Below are positions 5,724 through 11,574 of a DNA stretch of 11,574 bases, piece after piece. Made by a program: the position numbers and the translations under genes. Source of the DNA: Hallerella sp964501065 (GTDB taxonomy: Bacteria > Fibrobacterota > Fibrobacteria > Fibrobacterales > Fibrobacteraceae); NCBI GenBank assembly GCA_964501065.1, contig CAZCRF010000069.1, positions 1-11,574 of the forward strand. Reading direction: 5' to 3'. Every line of letters begins with the position of its first letter. Position 1 is the first letter of the stretch. The notes below the pieces were generated by a model. The model saw only the letters and a list, made by a program, of their open reading frames with translations. It did no database searches and was not told where the DNA came from.

Positions 5724-6413
5724 ATGCTCGATTTGCCCGTGATTCAAATGGTTCGCGATTCCGATGTGGCGACAATGATAATCCTCTGCATCCTGGCGCT
5801 GATGTCGCTTTTCTGCTGGGGTATCATCATCCTCAAATTCGTCTTCTTCCACAAGAACCAGAAGGCCAACGCCCGCTTCTTTCACCGGTTCGAAAAGGTG
5901 GAGCGTTTCGTCGACCTCAAGGAGCTTTGCGATACGAGCGACGGCAGTGCGCTGAAGAGCTTGACGGAGGAAGTCCTCCTCGAAGCGTCAAAGTTCAGCA
6001 ATTTCGTCAGTTACGATTCGATTCAGCATCGGGCGTCCCTCCTCGAGGACACCATCCAACGCTCCATCGAGGGCATCCGCTTGAGTGAAAATCGCCACGT
6101 GAATTTTCTCGGCATGTGTGCGAACCTCGCCCCGTTCTTCGGTCTGCTGGGGACAGTCTGGGGTATCATGGTCGCCTTTTTCGAAATCGGGAAGCACGGT
6201 TCGGCGGATTTGACGGTTGTCGCGCCCGGCATCGCGATGGCGTTGATTACGACAGTCGCAGGTCTTGTCGTCGCCATTCCCGCTTCGGGGGCTTACAACA
6301 TTTTCGTCTCGCGGACGGGGGAAAATGAAATCGCCTATTACAATTTCGGCAGCCGGATGCTCAGCCTGTTCAAACGCGGTGACTTGCTCGCCCTGGAAGA
6401 AGTCGCCGGGTAA
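5724..6413 (+). CDS. tolQ: TolQ, inner-membrane motor protein
   Basis: TolQ is the multi-spanning subunit of the proton-driven TolQR motor that powers TolA and keeps the outer membrane attached during division. The 229-residue length is typical. Three membrane segments are visible at about 16-42, 129-153 and 166-194. The second contains the family signature CANLAPFFGLLGTVWGIM, and the third VAPGIAMALITTVAGLVVAI. A cytoplasmic loop of about 85 residues lies between the first two. The start is the ATG with GGGAGG 4 bases upstream; an in-frame TTG at 5712 is less likely. tolR follows after 9 bases. ExbB is the main alternative, but the tolB-pal neighbours support TolQ. Confidence 0.92.
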   Translation: MLDLPVIQMVRDSDVATMIILCILALMSLFCWGIIILKFVFFHKNQKANARFFHRFEKVERFVDLKELCDTSDGSALKSLTEEVLLEASKFSNFVSYDSIQHRASLLEDTIQRSIEGIRLSENRHVNFLGMCANLAPFFGLLGTVWGIMVAFFEIGKHGSADLTVVAPGIAMALITTVAGLVVAIPASGAYNIFVSRTGENEIAYYNFGSRMLSLFKRGDLLALEEVAG

Positions 6414-6422
6414 GGAGTCCTT

Positions 6423-6824
6423 GTGAAGCGCAGTCGCGGGAAACCGATTAACCAAGAGATGAACCTCACGAACATGATTGACGTCGTGTTCTCGATTCTG
6501 ATTGTCTTCATGATTTCCGCTCCGCTGTTGAGCCAGGGTATCAAGGTGGAGCTTCCGAAGGCCGAAGCCCCGACGATGGAGCAGGAAAAATTGCTGAAGG
6601 TCTCCATCAACAAGGGCGGTGACGTGTACATTGCCGACATGAAGGTCAACCTGAAGGATTTCCACGGAGTTTTCAAGTCCCTTTGGGACGGGAACATGGC
6701 GGTCGTCATCAACGCCGATGAATCGGTGGATTACGGCAAAGTGATGAAGGTCGTGTCGCTAGTGCAAGAAGCCGGCGTGACGAAACTCGGGTTCCTCACC
6801 CTCCCGGAGGATGGCGGCAAGTAG
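6423..6824 (+). CDS. tolR: TolR, motor partner of TolQ
   Basis: TolR/ExbD-family protein of 133 residues, anchored in the inner membrane by one helix (about residues 18-36). The helix carries the essential acidic residue, Asp20 in NMIDVVFSILIVFMISAP, thought to form the proton path with TolQ. A compact periplasmic domain follows (VSINKGGDVYIADMKVNL; VINADESVDYGKVMKVVSLV), ending in the usual LGFLTLP strand. The start is GTG, chosen because AAGGAG lies 5 bases upstream and no ATG fits the family N-terminus. It is spaced 9 bases from tolQ and 2 bases from tolA, so the three are surely co-transcribed. Confidence 0.92.
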   Translation: MKRSRGKPINQEMNLTNMIDVVFSILIVFMISAPLLSQGIKVELPKAEAPTMEQEKLLKVSINKGGDVYIADMKVNLKDFHGVFKSLWDGNMAVVINADESVDYGKVMKVVSLVQEAGVTKLGFLTLPEDGGK

Positions 6825-6826
6825 CC

Positions 6827-7600
6827 ATGGCGAATCGGAACCGGCAGGACAACTCCCCATTCTTTCGCGGCGGATGGAACGGCAAACTCCCGCTCTTGAT
6901 TGTCGTTTCCCTGGCTTTTCATATCTTGATTCTGGTGGGAATCGTCGTCTTGAATAAAATCAATTTCACCCACGAGCCTGAACCCGTCAAGGTCTTCGAA
7001 CTTGTCCAAGTGCAAGCTCCGCAGAAGGTTGTCCGCAAGGCTCGCCCGAAGCCTGCTTTGCCGAAGCCCGAACCGGAAAAGCCGAAACAGGAACCAAAGC
7101 GCGAGCCGCCAAAGCCCAAGCCGGAAGTGAAGAGGGAACTTCCGTCGGAACCCAAAATTGCGAAGGAGGAGCCGAAGCCCACGCCCGAACCGGAACCTGT
7201 GCCGGAAACCGTCGCAGAACCCGAACCGGAAGAGACGATGGATTTGCCGGACGATATGGATCTCCCGGAGGAAATCGCGGAAGCTTCGGGGCTGAATCCC
7301 GTCGGGCAGGTCGATATGGATCCGCTCATGCAGGTTTACCTCGAACGGTTGAAGCAAATCATCATGCAGCATTTCAATCCGCCTTCGGGGCTGAACGTCT
7401 CCAAGAGCACCAAGACTTCCGTTCAATTCACCGTGGACCGCTTCGGCAACATCACGGACATCTCGCTCAAGCGTTCTTCCGGGAACAAGACTTGGGATCA
7501 CCTTTCCGTCCGCGCCATCCAGGTTTCGAAGCTCCCGGAGCTGCCCCCGAATTACCGCGCCCCCGCGCTTTCCCTCAATTTCAACTTCACGCCGAATTGA
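6827..7600 (+). CDS. tolA: TolA/TonB-family periplasm-spanning protein
   Basis: This 257-residue protein links the TolQR motor to outer-membrane partners. A short cytoplasmic N-terminus precedes one membrane helix (about 20-43) with S..FH (SLAFHILIL), like the SHLS motif that couples TonB and TolA to the motor. Residues about 64-138 are an extended Pro/Lys/Glu-rich arm (KPEPEKPKQEPKREPPKPKP). The C-terminal 90 residues have the TonB/TolA fold: YLERLKQIIMQHFNPPSG, then TSVQFTVDRFGNITDISLKR, and a final strand. The Pro-rich linker is more TonB-like than the long helical TolA of E. coli. The position after tolQR and near tolB-pal points to the TolA role. The frame ends near an apparent break in the operon. 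Confidence 0.85.
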   Translation: MANRNRQDNSPFFRGGWNGKLPLLIVVSLAFHILILVGIVVLNKINFTHEPEPVKVFELVQVQAPQKVVRKARPKPALPKPEPEKPKQEPKREPPKPKPEVKRELPSEPKIAKEEPKPTPEPEPVPETVAEPEPEETMDLPDDMDLPEEIAEASGLNPVGQVDMDPLMQVYLERLKQIIMQHFNPPSGLNVSKSTKTSVQFTVDRFGNITDISLKRSSGNKTWDHLSVRAIQVSKLPELPPNYRAPALSLNFNFTPN

Positions 7601-7701
7601 AAGCTTTTTAGGACTTGACAATTAGGACATCTCCCGGCTGCTGGTGCGGTCGAATAACGAGGGTGGGACAGCGTGCGTTTGGAGAAGGCGACCGGCTTCG
7701 G

Positions 7702-7857
7702 ATGACCATTGAGGAGGCTTGCAAGGAAGAGGGCGTTTATGAGTGTACAATCATCTGGAAGGGCGGAAAATCTGCCCACGCGACAATTCTACAAAGATTC
7801 AAAAACGGCGAGTTGAAATATGTTGAGCTTATCAAGTTATGGAGTTGCGCGAATTGA
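7702..7857 (+). CDS. Small hypothetical protein
   Basis: A 51-residue frame with plausible protein composition begins MTIEEACKEEGVYECTIIWK and ends in ELKYVELIKLWSCAN. The alternation suggests one helix followed by strands. It matches nothing I recognise. The only ribosome-like sequence, GGAGAAGG (7681-7688), is 13 bases before the ATG, which is far. The open frame continues upstream to a TTG at 7615, but that stretch looks non-coding. It points toward the minus-strand gene at 7886-8131, leaving 28 bases between. Local sequence is richer in A+T than the tol genes. It may be a remnant of a transferred gene. Confidence 0.35.
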   Translation: MTIEEACKEEGVYECTIIWKGGKSAHATILQRFKNGELKYVELIKLWSCAN

Positions 7858-7885
7858 CGACAAAGTTTTTGACGGAAATTATTTG

Positions 7886-8131
7886 TCAATCTTTGATAAA
7901 TGAGCCAATGATATCCAGTGCTTCAAATTCGTATTTCCTTATGATTTCCCCTTTGTCTAGTCCGTATATGACTGGAAGACCTATTTTAAGGGGTTCAGCT
8001 AGCTCATAATGAAACCACTCCACCCCGTGTTTGACCCCAAGGCGTTCAATTTTCCCCTTGAAATTCGCGGACTCAAAGGCGAAAGCCTCCTTGATGGCTT
8101 CCGGGATTTCCTTTTTTTGACTTTTCGTCAT
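7886..8131 (-). CDS. Small hypothetical protein between tolA and tolB
   Basis: The 81-residue frame starts at ATG 8129-8131 with AGGAG 7 bases upstream and a good promoter further up; a longer reading from 8194 is possible but lacks these. The protein is Lys/Glu-rich and soluble. An N-terminal helix (KEIPEAIKEAFAFESANFKG) is followed by strands KIERLGVKHGVEWFHYELAE and LPVIYGLDKGEIIRKYEF, then a final helix (ALDIIGSFIKD). No signal peptide or membrane segment is seen. I do not recognise the family; the small alpha/beta pattern would fit many accessory proteins. It faces against the tol genes, so it is unlikely to be part of that operon. Local A+T content is higher than in the tol genes, which suggests a later arrival. 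Confidence 0.6.
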   Translation of the reverse strand: MTKSQKKEIPEAIKEAFAFESANFKGKIERLGVKHGVEWFHYELAEPLKIGLPVIYGLDKGEIIRKYEFEALDIIGSFIKD

Positions 8132-8150
8132 TTCGCATCTCCTTTGTGAA

Positions 8151-8179
8151 AATCTATTTCCAAGGACCGCCTCCGTCAA
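8151..8179 (-). promoter_or_regulatory. Promoter of the 7886-8131 gene
   Basis: Read on the minus strand: -35 TTGACG (8179-8174), a 17-base spacer, and -10 TAGATT (8156-8151). This is a near-consensus housekeeping promoter. The predicted start near 8144 leaves a leader of only about 14 bases, which places the AGGAG ribosome site (8143-8139) at its very beginning. Confidence 0.6.
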
Positions 8180-8197
8180 GGGGTGCGTTTTCACCCC
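8180..8197. promoter_or_regulatory. Inverted repeat abutting the -35 box, possible operator
   Basis: GGGGTG (8180-8185) and CACCCC (8192-8197) form a perfect 6-bp inverted repeat around CGTTTT. It touches the -35 element of the minus-strand promoter. It could be a regulator's binding site; no T tract follows on either strand, so it is not a terminator. Confidence 0.35.
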
Positions 8198-8405
8198 AAA
8201 TATTCCTTTTCATCGCCAACCGCTTGCTTTCCAAATATGCTTAAGGGGTTGAGAACATTCACTGGCATACAATGATTTATCGCGTCCGTTAAAAATGGGG
8301 GCAAGCGAACATCATTGCGGAAGTTCCGGGGATGCCGGGGAGTCGGTCGGCAGCGATGCGCGTTGGATGTACGTGGGGCGTGTGGCCTTGCCGTGCAAAG
8401 ACTTT
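8198..8405. other. Intergenic stretch upstream of tolB, no gene seen
   Basis: Together with the flanking promoters this makes a gene-free gap of about 320 bases (8132-8454). I see no ribosome site with a plausible frame and no RNA gene. The first half is A+T-rich and the second half (about 8300-8390) is G+C-rich. The open plus-strand frame from 8332 that joins tolB lacks a start signal and has a composition unlike TolB. Confidence 0.5.
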
Positions 8406-8435
8406 TTGTTTTCTTCGGCTAAAAGTTTGTATTAT
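8406..8435 (+). promoter_or_regulatory. Candidate tolB promoter
   Basis: TTGTTT (8406-8411), an 18-base spacer and TATTAT (8430-8435) form a reasonable promoter just before tolB. The predicted start near 8442 coincides with the end of GGGAGG (8437-8442), so the message would start without that ribosome site. Either this is a nearly leaderless transcript or the true promoter is farther upstream. Confidence 0.4.
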
Positions 8436-8454
8436 TGGGAGGATGATTTCGCGA

Positions 8455-9747
8455 ATGAAAATATTTCTTGCCGTTCTGGCGTTTGCCGCCGCCGGAATCG
8501 AAGCGTCCATCGACACCATTTCCGTTGACGTGGGAATCGCCGTGTCGAACACGATGCCGATAGGTCTTGTGCCGTTTGTCCAGAAGGATGCCTTCGAAGC
8601 CGTCTCTGCGAAACCCGAAGAAGTCTTGAAAAACGATTTTTCGCTTTCCGGGCGTTTCACCGTGGTGGAAAGTCCGACCTTCAAGATGATAACCTTTGTC
8701 CGCGCCGGGGCGAAGTTCTACGTGACGGGAAAGCTTGAAAAGGCGGAGGGCTCCAAGGTCCGGCTTTCTTGTTTCCTCTACGCGACGCAGACGAAGGATT
8801 TGATGCTCGGGGAGGCTTATACAGTCCAGCAGAAGGACGTCCGGATGGCGTTGCACGATTTTTCCGACAAGGTGGTGAAGCAGCTCTGGGGGGAATTCGG
8901 AGTGGCTTCGACGAAACTCGCCTGGGTGTCGAAAGTCGATGGAGTGAAGCAGATTGTCGTCGCCGATTACGACGGTTACAACCGCCGCCAGCTGACTCAC
9001 GACACGACCATCAGCATGATGCCCGCCTGGTCCAAGGACAATTCGGCAATCGTCTATGTCAGCTTCCGCAACGGCAAGGCGCAGCTCTTTGAACGGGAAC
9101 TGTATTCCAGCCGCGAACGGAGGCTCTTTCCGGACAAGTCGCAAACCTTTAGCCCGGCGGTGAACCCCAAGACGGGGGAACTCCTTTTCGCTTCCACCCG
9201 GGAAAATCGGACAAGCCTTTATGTCGGCGACCCGTCGACGGGAAAGAGTCGCCAGATAGTCTTCGGCAGGGCGTCCCAGGTCAGCCCGTCGTGGAGTCCG
9301 TTCGGGACGGAAATCCTTTACACCAGCGACCGCGGCGGCTCCCCGCAAATTTTCATGATGGGGAAGGACGGCAGCGACGTCCGCCGGGTGACGTTCATGG
9401 GGAATTACAATGAACGGGCTTCCCTTTCCCCTTCCGGCGACAGAATCGTCTACACTTCGATGGATGCGGGAAAAATGAACATTTACACCTGTTCCATCGA
9501 CGGCTCGGACATCGTCCAATTGACAAGCGGCGCGGGAAACAATGAACACCCTTCGTGGTCTCCCGACGGGATGCTCATCGCCTTTTCTAGCGACCGTTCC
9601 GGTTCTCCGCAAATTTACATCATGCGCAAGGACGGGACGAACGTGACGCGGATTACGAACGGCGGCGAAAATTCGTCCCCCGTGTGGTCTTGGTATTCCC
9701 CCGAACGTCAAAAGCAAATTTCTGCACAACAAAATCAAGGATGGTAA
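8455..9747 (+). CDS. tolB: TolB, periplasmic beta-propeller protein
   Basis: TolB is a periplasmic protein that cycles between Pal and TolA at the outer membrane. The chosen ATG gives 430 residues, the family length, beginning with a signal peptide (MKIFLAVLAFAAAGIEAS; cleavage probably near residue 17). An in-frame ATG at 8443 would add four residues. The N-terminal domain covers about 20-155. From KLAWVSKVDG onward come the propeller repeats, each with a [P/S]xWSPxG...[I/L]xYxSxRxGxxQI[F/Y]xMxxDG core: PSWSPFGTEILYTSDRGGSP, SLSPSGDRIVYTS, PSWSPDGMLIAFSSDRSGSP. The protein ends in SSPVWSWYSPE as usual. pal follows after 4 bases. Confidence 0.93.
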   Translation: MKIFLAVLAFAAAGIEASIDTISVDVGIAVSNTMPIGLVPFVQKDAFEAVSAKPEEVLKNDFSLSGRFTVVESPTFKMITFVRAGAKFYVTGKLEKAEGSKVRLSCFLYATQTKDLMLGEAYTVQQKDVRMALHDFSDKVVKQLWGEFGVASTKLAWVSKVDGVKQIVVADYDGYNRRQLTHDTTISMMPAWSKDNSAIVYVSFRNGKAQLFERELYSSRERRLFPDKSQTFSPAVNPKTGELLFASTRENRTSLYVGDPSTGKSRQIVFGRASQVSPSWSPFGTEILYTSDRGGSPQIFMMGKDGSDVRRVTFMGNYNERASLSPSGDRIVYTSMDAGKMNIYTCSIDGSDIVQLTSGAGNNEHPSWSPDGMLIAFSSDRSGSPQIYIMRKDGTNVTRITNGGENSSPVWSWYSPERQKQISAQQNQGW

Positions 9748-9751
9748 AACG

Positions 9752-10348
9752 ATGAAAAAATTTTTCTGGATTGCGATTTCCCTGGCAGCGGTTTCGGCCT
9801 TTGTCGCATGCTCCAAAAAGAAGCCTCCCGTGAACCCCGTCGTGAAGGAGGAACCCGCGGCGGAGCCGGCCGAAGCGCCGGCTGTCGATTCGGCTGCAAT
9901 CGAAAGGGCGAAGGCGGACTCCTTGGAAAAGGCGAGGCTTGAGTCCGAACGTCTCGAGGCGGAACGCCTCGAAGCGGAGCGCGCCCGGGTGGAAAAGCTT
10001 ATCAACGAACTGATGTCCGACGACGTGTACTTCGACTTCGACAAGTCCGAGCTCACGGACAAGGCCAAGGAAATCTTGACGCAGGTCGGGGACATTCTCC
10101 TCAAGGAATCCCGTTTCGTGATTGTCGTCGAAGGGCACACGGATGCCCGCGGCACGGAAGATTACAACATGACTCTCGGCAGCAAGCGCGCGATGAAGGT
10201 CAAGGAGTTCCTGCTCGCTTATGGCGTCTCCGCGGACCGGATGGAAACGGTCAGCTATGGGAAGGAAAAGCCGAAGGCCGCCGGGGATTCGGAAGAGGCC
10301 TATGCCCAGAATCGCCGCGCGAACTTCAAAGTCAACATCAAAAAGTAA
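9752..10348 (+). CDS. pal: Pal, peptidoglycan-associated lipoprotein
   Basis: Outer-membrane lipoprotein of 198 residues that ties the outer membrane to peptidoglycan. A lipoprotein signal ends at Cys20 (VSAFVAC), with Phe at -3 where Leu is usual, and Ser at +2, which favours the outer membrane. Residues about 46-87 are a charged, probably coiled-coil linker with an internal duplication (ERLEAERLEAER). The OmpA-like peptidoglycan-binding domain starts at about 90 (VYFDFDKSELTDKAKEIL) and contains the signature VVEGHTDARGTEDYNMTLGS followed by KRA, then VSYGKEKPKA and QNRRANFKV. The linker makes it longer than E. coli Pal (173 residues). It is certainly co-transcribed with tolB. Confidence 0.93.
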   Translation: MKKFFWIAISLAAVSAFVACSKKKPPVNPVVKEEPAAEPAEAPAVDSAAIERAKADSLEKARLESERLEAERLEAERARVEKLINELMSDDVYFDFDKSELTDKAKEILTQVGDILLKESRFVIVVEGHTDARGTEDYNMTLGSKRAMKVKEFLLAYGVSADRMETVSYGKEKPKAAGDSEEAYAQNRRANFKVNIKK

Positions 10349-10383
10349 CTGTTTGAACGCCGAATGGCGAATCCGAGGTTTTC

Positions 10384-11307
10384 ATGAAACGTTTGGCCAT
10401 CTGCTCCCTTCTTTGCGCATTCGCCCTCAGCGCGTGTTCGAGCGTGACGCTCCTCCGCACCAAGGAGATGAAGGCTGTCGGCGACGACGTGAAGCAGGAC
10501 GTGCAACAGGACTTGCAGAAGCTTTCCGAAAGTCAGCGCGTTTCCGCCGAAGCGGCGCAGTCGAAAATCGATTCCCTGCAAACTCTCCTGGACTCGCTCT
10601 TCTTGGTCCAGAAGCGCATGAAGGTGGAACTTTCCCTTCTGTCTTCCAAGATGGCGGAAATCAGCGACCGCGACGATAGCCGCCACGAGGAACTGGTTTA
10701 CCGCCTGGACTTGCTCCTCGGCAAATCCGACAAGATTCTTGCGAAAAAGGTCGTTGTCAACGGGCAGACCGTTTCCGCGCCCGAGGACAGCGCGGAGATT
10801 TCCGCCGAGAAGATGCAGACCCTGGATTCCCTGTTCAACACGGCCCGTTCGGATTATCACCGCGGAGAGGTCAAGCTCGCCTATTCGGAATTCAAGCAGA
10901 TTTACGAAGAATCCAAAAAAGGTCAAATTGCGAGCGACGCCCTTTATTGGATGGGGGTCTGTCTTTCGGACGTGAACCAGATGGACAAGGCGAAGGTGGT
11001 CTTCGGACGCGTCATCAAGGCCTTCCCGGAATCCCCGAAAACGTGCGCATCCCTGTTCAAGCTTTCGAACATTTCCGCCGCAGAGGGGGACTTGAAGCTG
11101 CAGAAGCAATACCTGCAAAAAATCCTCGGCACAAAGAGCTGTTCGGATTCCAATGAATTCCTGCAAGCCGCAGAACTCCTCGAAATGATTCTCGACGGAG
11201 AGACTGCCGGGGAGCCGCGCCCCGCTCCGGCGGACTCTGCGGAAAAGGCGTTGCCGGATTCGACTTCCCGCGCTCCCGCGGACTCCGCCACGGTTCCCGC
11301 GAAGTAG
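10384..11307 (+). CDS. cpoB: CpoB/YbgF-like TPR lipoprotein
   Basis: A 307-residue protein, 35 bases after pal, in the usual place of CpoB (YbgF), which coordinates cell-wall synthesis with Tol-driven outer-membrane constriction. It has a lipoprotein signal with lipobox LSAC (Cys18) followed by Ser. A long coiled-coil region follows (about 25-115: DDVKQDVQQDLQKLSESQRV, then KIDSLQTLLDSL). Tetratricopeptide repeats lie at about 150-182 (FNTARSDYHRGEVKLAYSEF), 184-217 (SDALYWMGVCLSDVNQMDKA) and 221-252. The C-terminus is a Pro/Ala/Ser/Asp-rich tail (PAPADSAEKALPDS). E. coli CpoB is a soluble periplasmic protein, so the lipid anchor is different here. The gene ribosome site is GAGG. Confidence 0.8.
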   Translation: MKRLAICSLLCAFALSACSSVTLLRTKEMKAVGDDVKQDVQQDLQKLSESQRVSAEAAQSKIDSLQTLLDSLFLVQKRMKVELSLLSSKMAEISDRDDSRHEELVYRLDLLLGKSDKILAKKVVVNGQTVSAPEDSAEISAEKMQTLDSLFNTARSDYHRGEVKLAYSEFKQIYEESKKGQIASDALYWMGVCLSDVNQMDKAKVVFGRVIKAFPESPKTCASLFKLSNISAAEGDLKLQKQYLQKILGTKSCSDSNEFLQAAELLEMILDGETAGEPRPAPADSAEKALPDSTSRAPADSATVPAK

Positions 11308-11315
11308 CGGCAATT

Positions 11316-11350
11316 TAGTGAGTAGTGCTTAGTGGGCAGTGGCTAGTTAA
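11316..11350 (+). repeat. Degenerate 7-bp tandem repeat
   Basis: Five heptamers in a row follow cpoB: TAGTGAG, TAGTGCT, TAGTGGG, CAGTGGC, TAGTTAA. They begin 8 bases after the cpoB stop codon. The first three share TAGTG and the others match it with one change. The array contains stop codons and carries no coding signal. Confidence 0.6.
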
Positions 11351-11414
11351 TGGAGTCTTGTTGAGCAATAGCGCCTGCCTGCTCTACCTTTCCGCCCGCC
11401 GCGTAGGCGAAACA

Positions 11415-11491
11415 GGTCGCTTGGCGACCAACAGTCCGTTCGACGGACACAAGCAGCCCGTGCCAACGACAGAACAGCCCGTTTGACGGAC
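11415..11491. repeat. Cluster of short hairpins with repeated unit
   Basis: Three 15-base inverted repeats occur in 77 bases: GGTCGCTTGGCGACC (11415-11429) and GTCCGTTCGACGGAC (11434-11448), both perfect 6-bp stems with 3-base loops, and GCCCGTTTGACGGAC (11477-11491), with one mismatched pair. The second and third lie in near-identical 24-base units (11430-11453 and 11473-11496). Each begins after or near AACAG. No gene is evident in 11308-11574; the open minus-strand frame here has no start signal and its sequence is explained by the repeats. The last 80 bases show nothing recognisable. Confidence 0.5.
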
Positions 11492-11574
11492 AAGAGCCTC
11501 CATGTCAACGGGAAAACCATCCTTGTCAAACCTAAGCGTGGCCAGGGGGTGGTTGAAAGGTAGGGGGCTACGGC

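Noticed and set aside
7850..7895. Shared hairpin terminator between the two convergent small ORFs
   Set aside because: GACAAA/TTTGTC pairs over a 17-base loop with no clean T tract; too weak to call.
8332..8454. Extension of tolB upstream to 8332
   Set aside because: No start signal, Cys/Trp/Arg-rich sequence unlike TolB, and it would bury the signal peptide.
8419..10155. 578-codon minus-strand frame opposite tolB and pal
   Set aside because: Antisense to well-recognised TolB and Pal; high His/Arg content typical of a shadow frame.
11347..11529. 60-codon minus-strand ORF
   Set aside because: No ribosome site; its sequence is explained by the hairpin repeats.
1..11574. CRISPR array, integron attC sites or a retron-type element
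   Set aside because: No regularly spaced direct repeats with unique spacers, no reverse transcriptase motif, and the recombinase lacks integron context.

Overview
This is a bacterial chromosomal window in two halves: an eroded, composite prophage / mobile-element region (about 1-5624), and a complete but interrupted Tol-Pal envelope gene cluster (about 5687-11307). The organism is a Gram-negative (diderm) bacterium, because it encodes the trans-envelope Tol system, a Pal-type lipoprotein and a second lipoprotein. Base composition is moderately high in G+C. The style of the Tol proteins and the intergenic low-complexity repeats suggest Fibrobacterota (Fibrobacter/Hallerella-like), but this is an impression from reading and was not tested by any search.

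Region 1 (1-701): a short tail-fibre-like reading frame leaves the window on the left. It abuts the N-terminal third of an IS30-family transposase, which has an elaborate inverted-repeat leader. To its right lies a weak tRNA-like fold. Region 2 (710-about 4230, minus strand): a tightly packed phage head/tail cassette in the order capsid fragment, head-tail connector, tail terminator-like protein, DUF2635 protein, Mu gpL-type contractile tail sheath, Mu gpM-type tail tube. Most start and stop codons overlap. The capsid gene has lost its 5' end, and everything normally between tail tube and fibre (chaperone, tape measure, baseplate) is absent. No portal, terminase or lysis gene is visible, so the prophage should be defective.

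Region 3 (4233-5624, plus strand): a short helical fragment, a Cys-rich small protein, a short ORF and a tyrosine recombinase form an overlapping run that points away from the truncated capsid gene. The short ORF and the recombinase look like one coding sequence split by a -1 shift at a GGGG run.

Region 4 (5687-11307): tolQ-tolR-tolA, an 850-bp interruption holding a small plus-strand ORF and an opposing minus-strand gene with its own good promoter, then tolB-pal-cpoB. TolQ and TolR form the inner-membrane motor. TolA spans the periplasm and contacts TolB and Pal at the outer membrane. CpoB-like TPR proteins are normally encoded next to them. Because a minus-strand gene lies between tolA and tolB, the two halves are probably transcribed separately; a candidate promoter lies directly before tolB. 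Region 5 (11308-11574) has no convincing gene but carries a degenerate 7-bp tandem repeat and a cluster of small hairpins.
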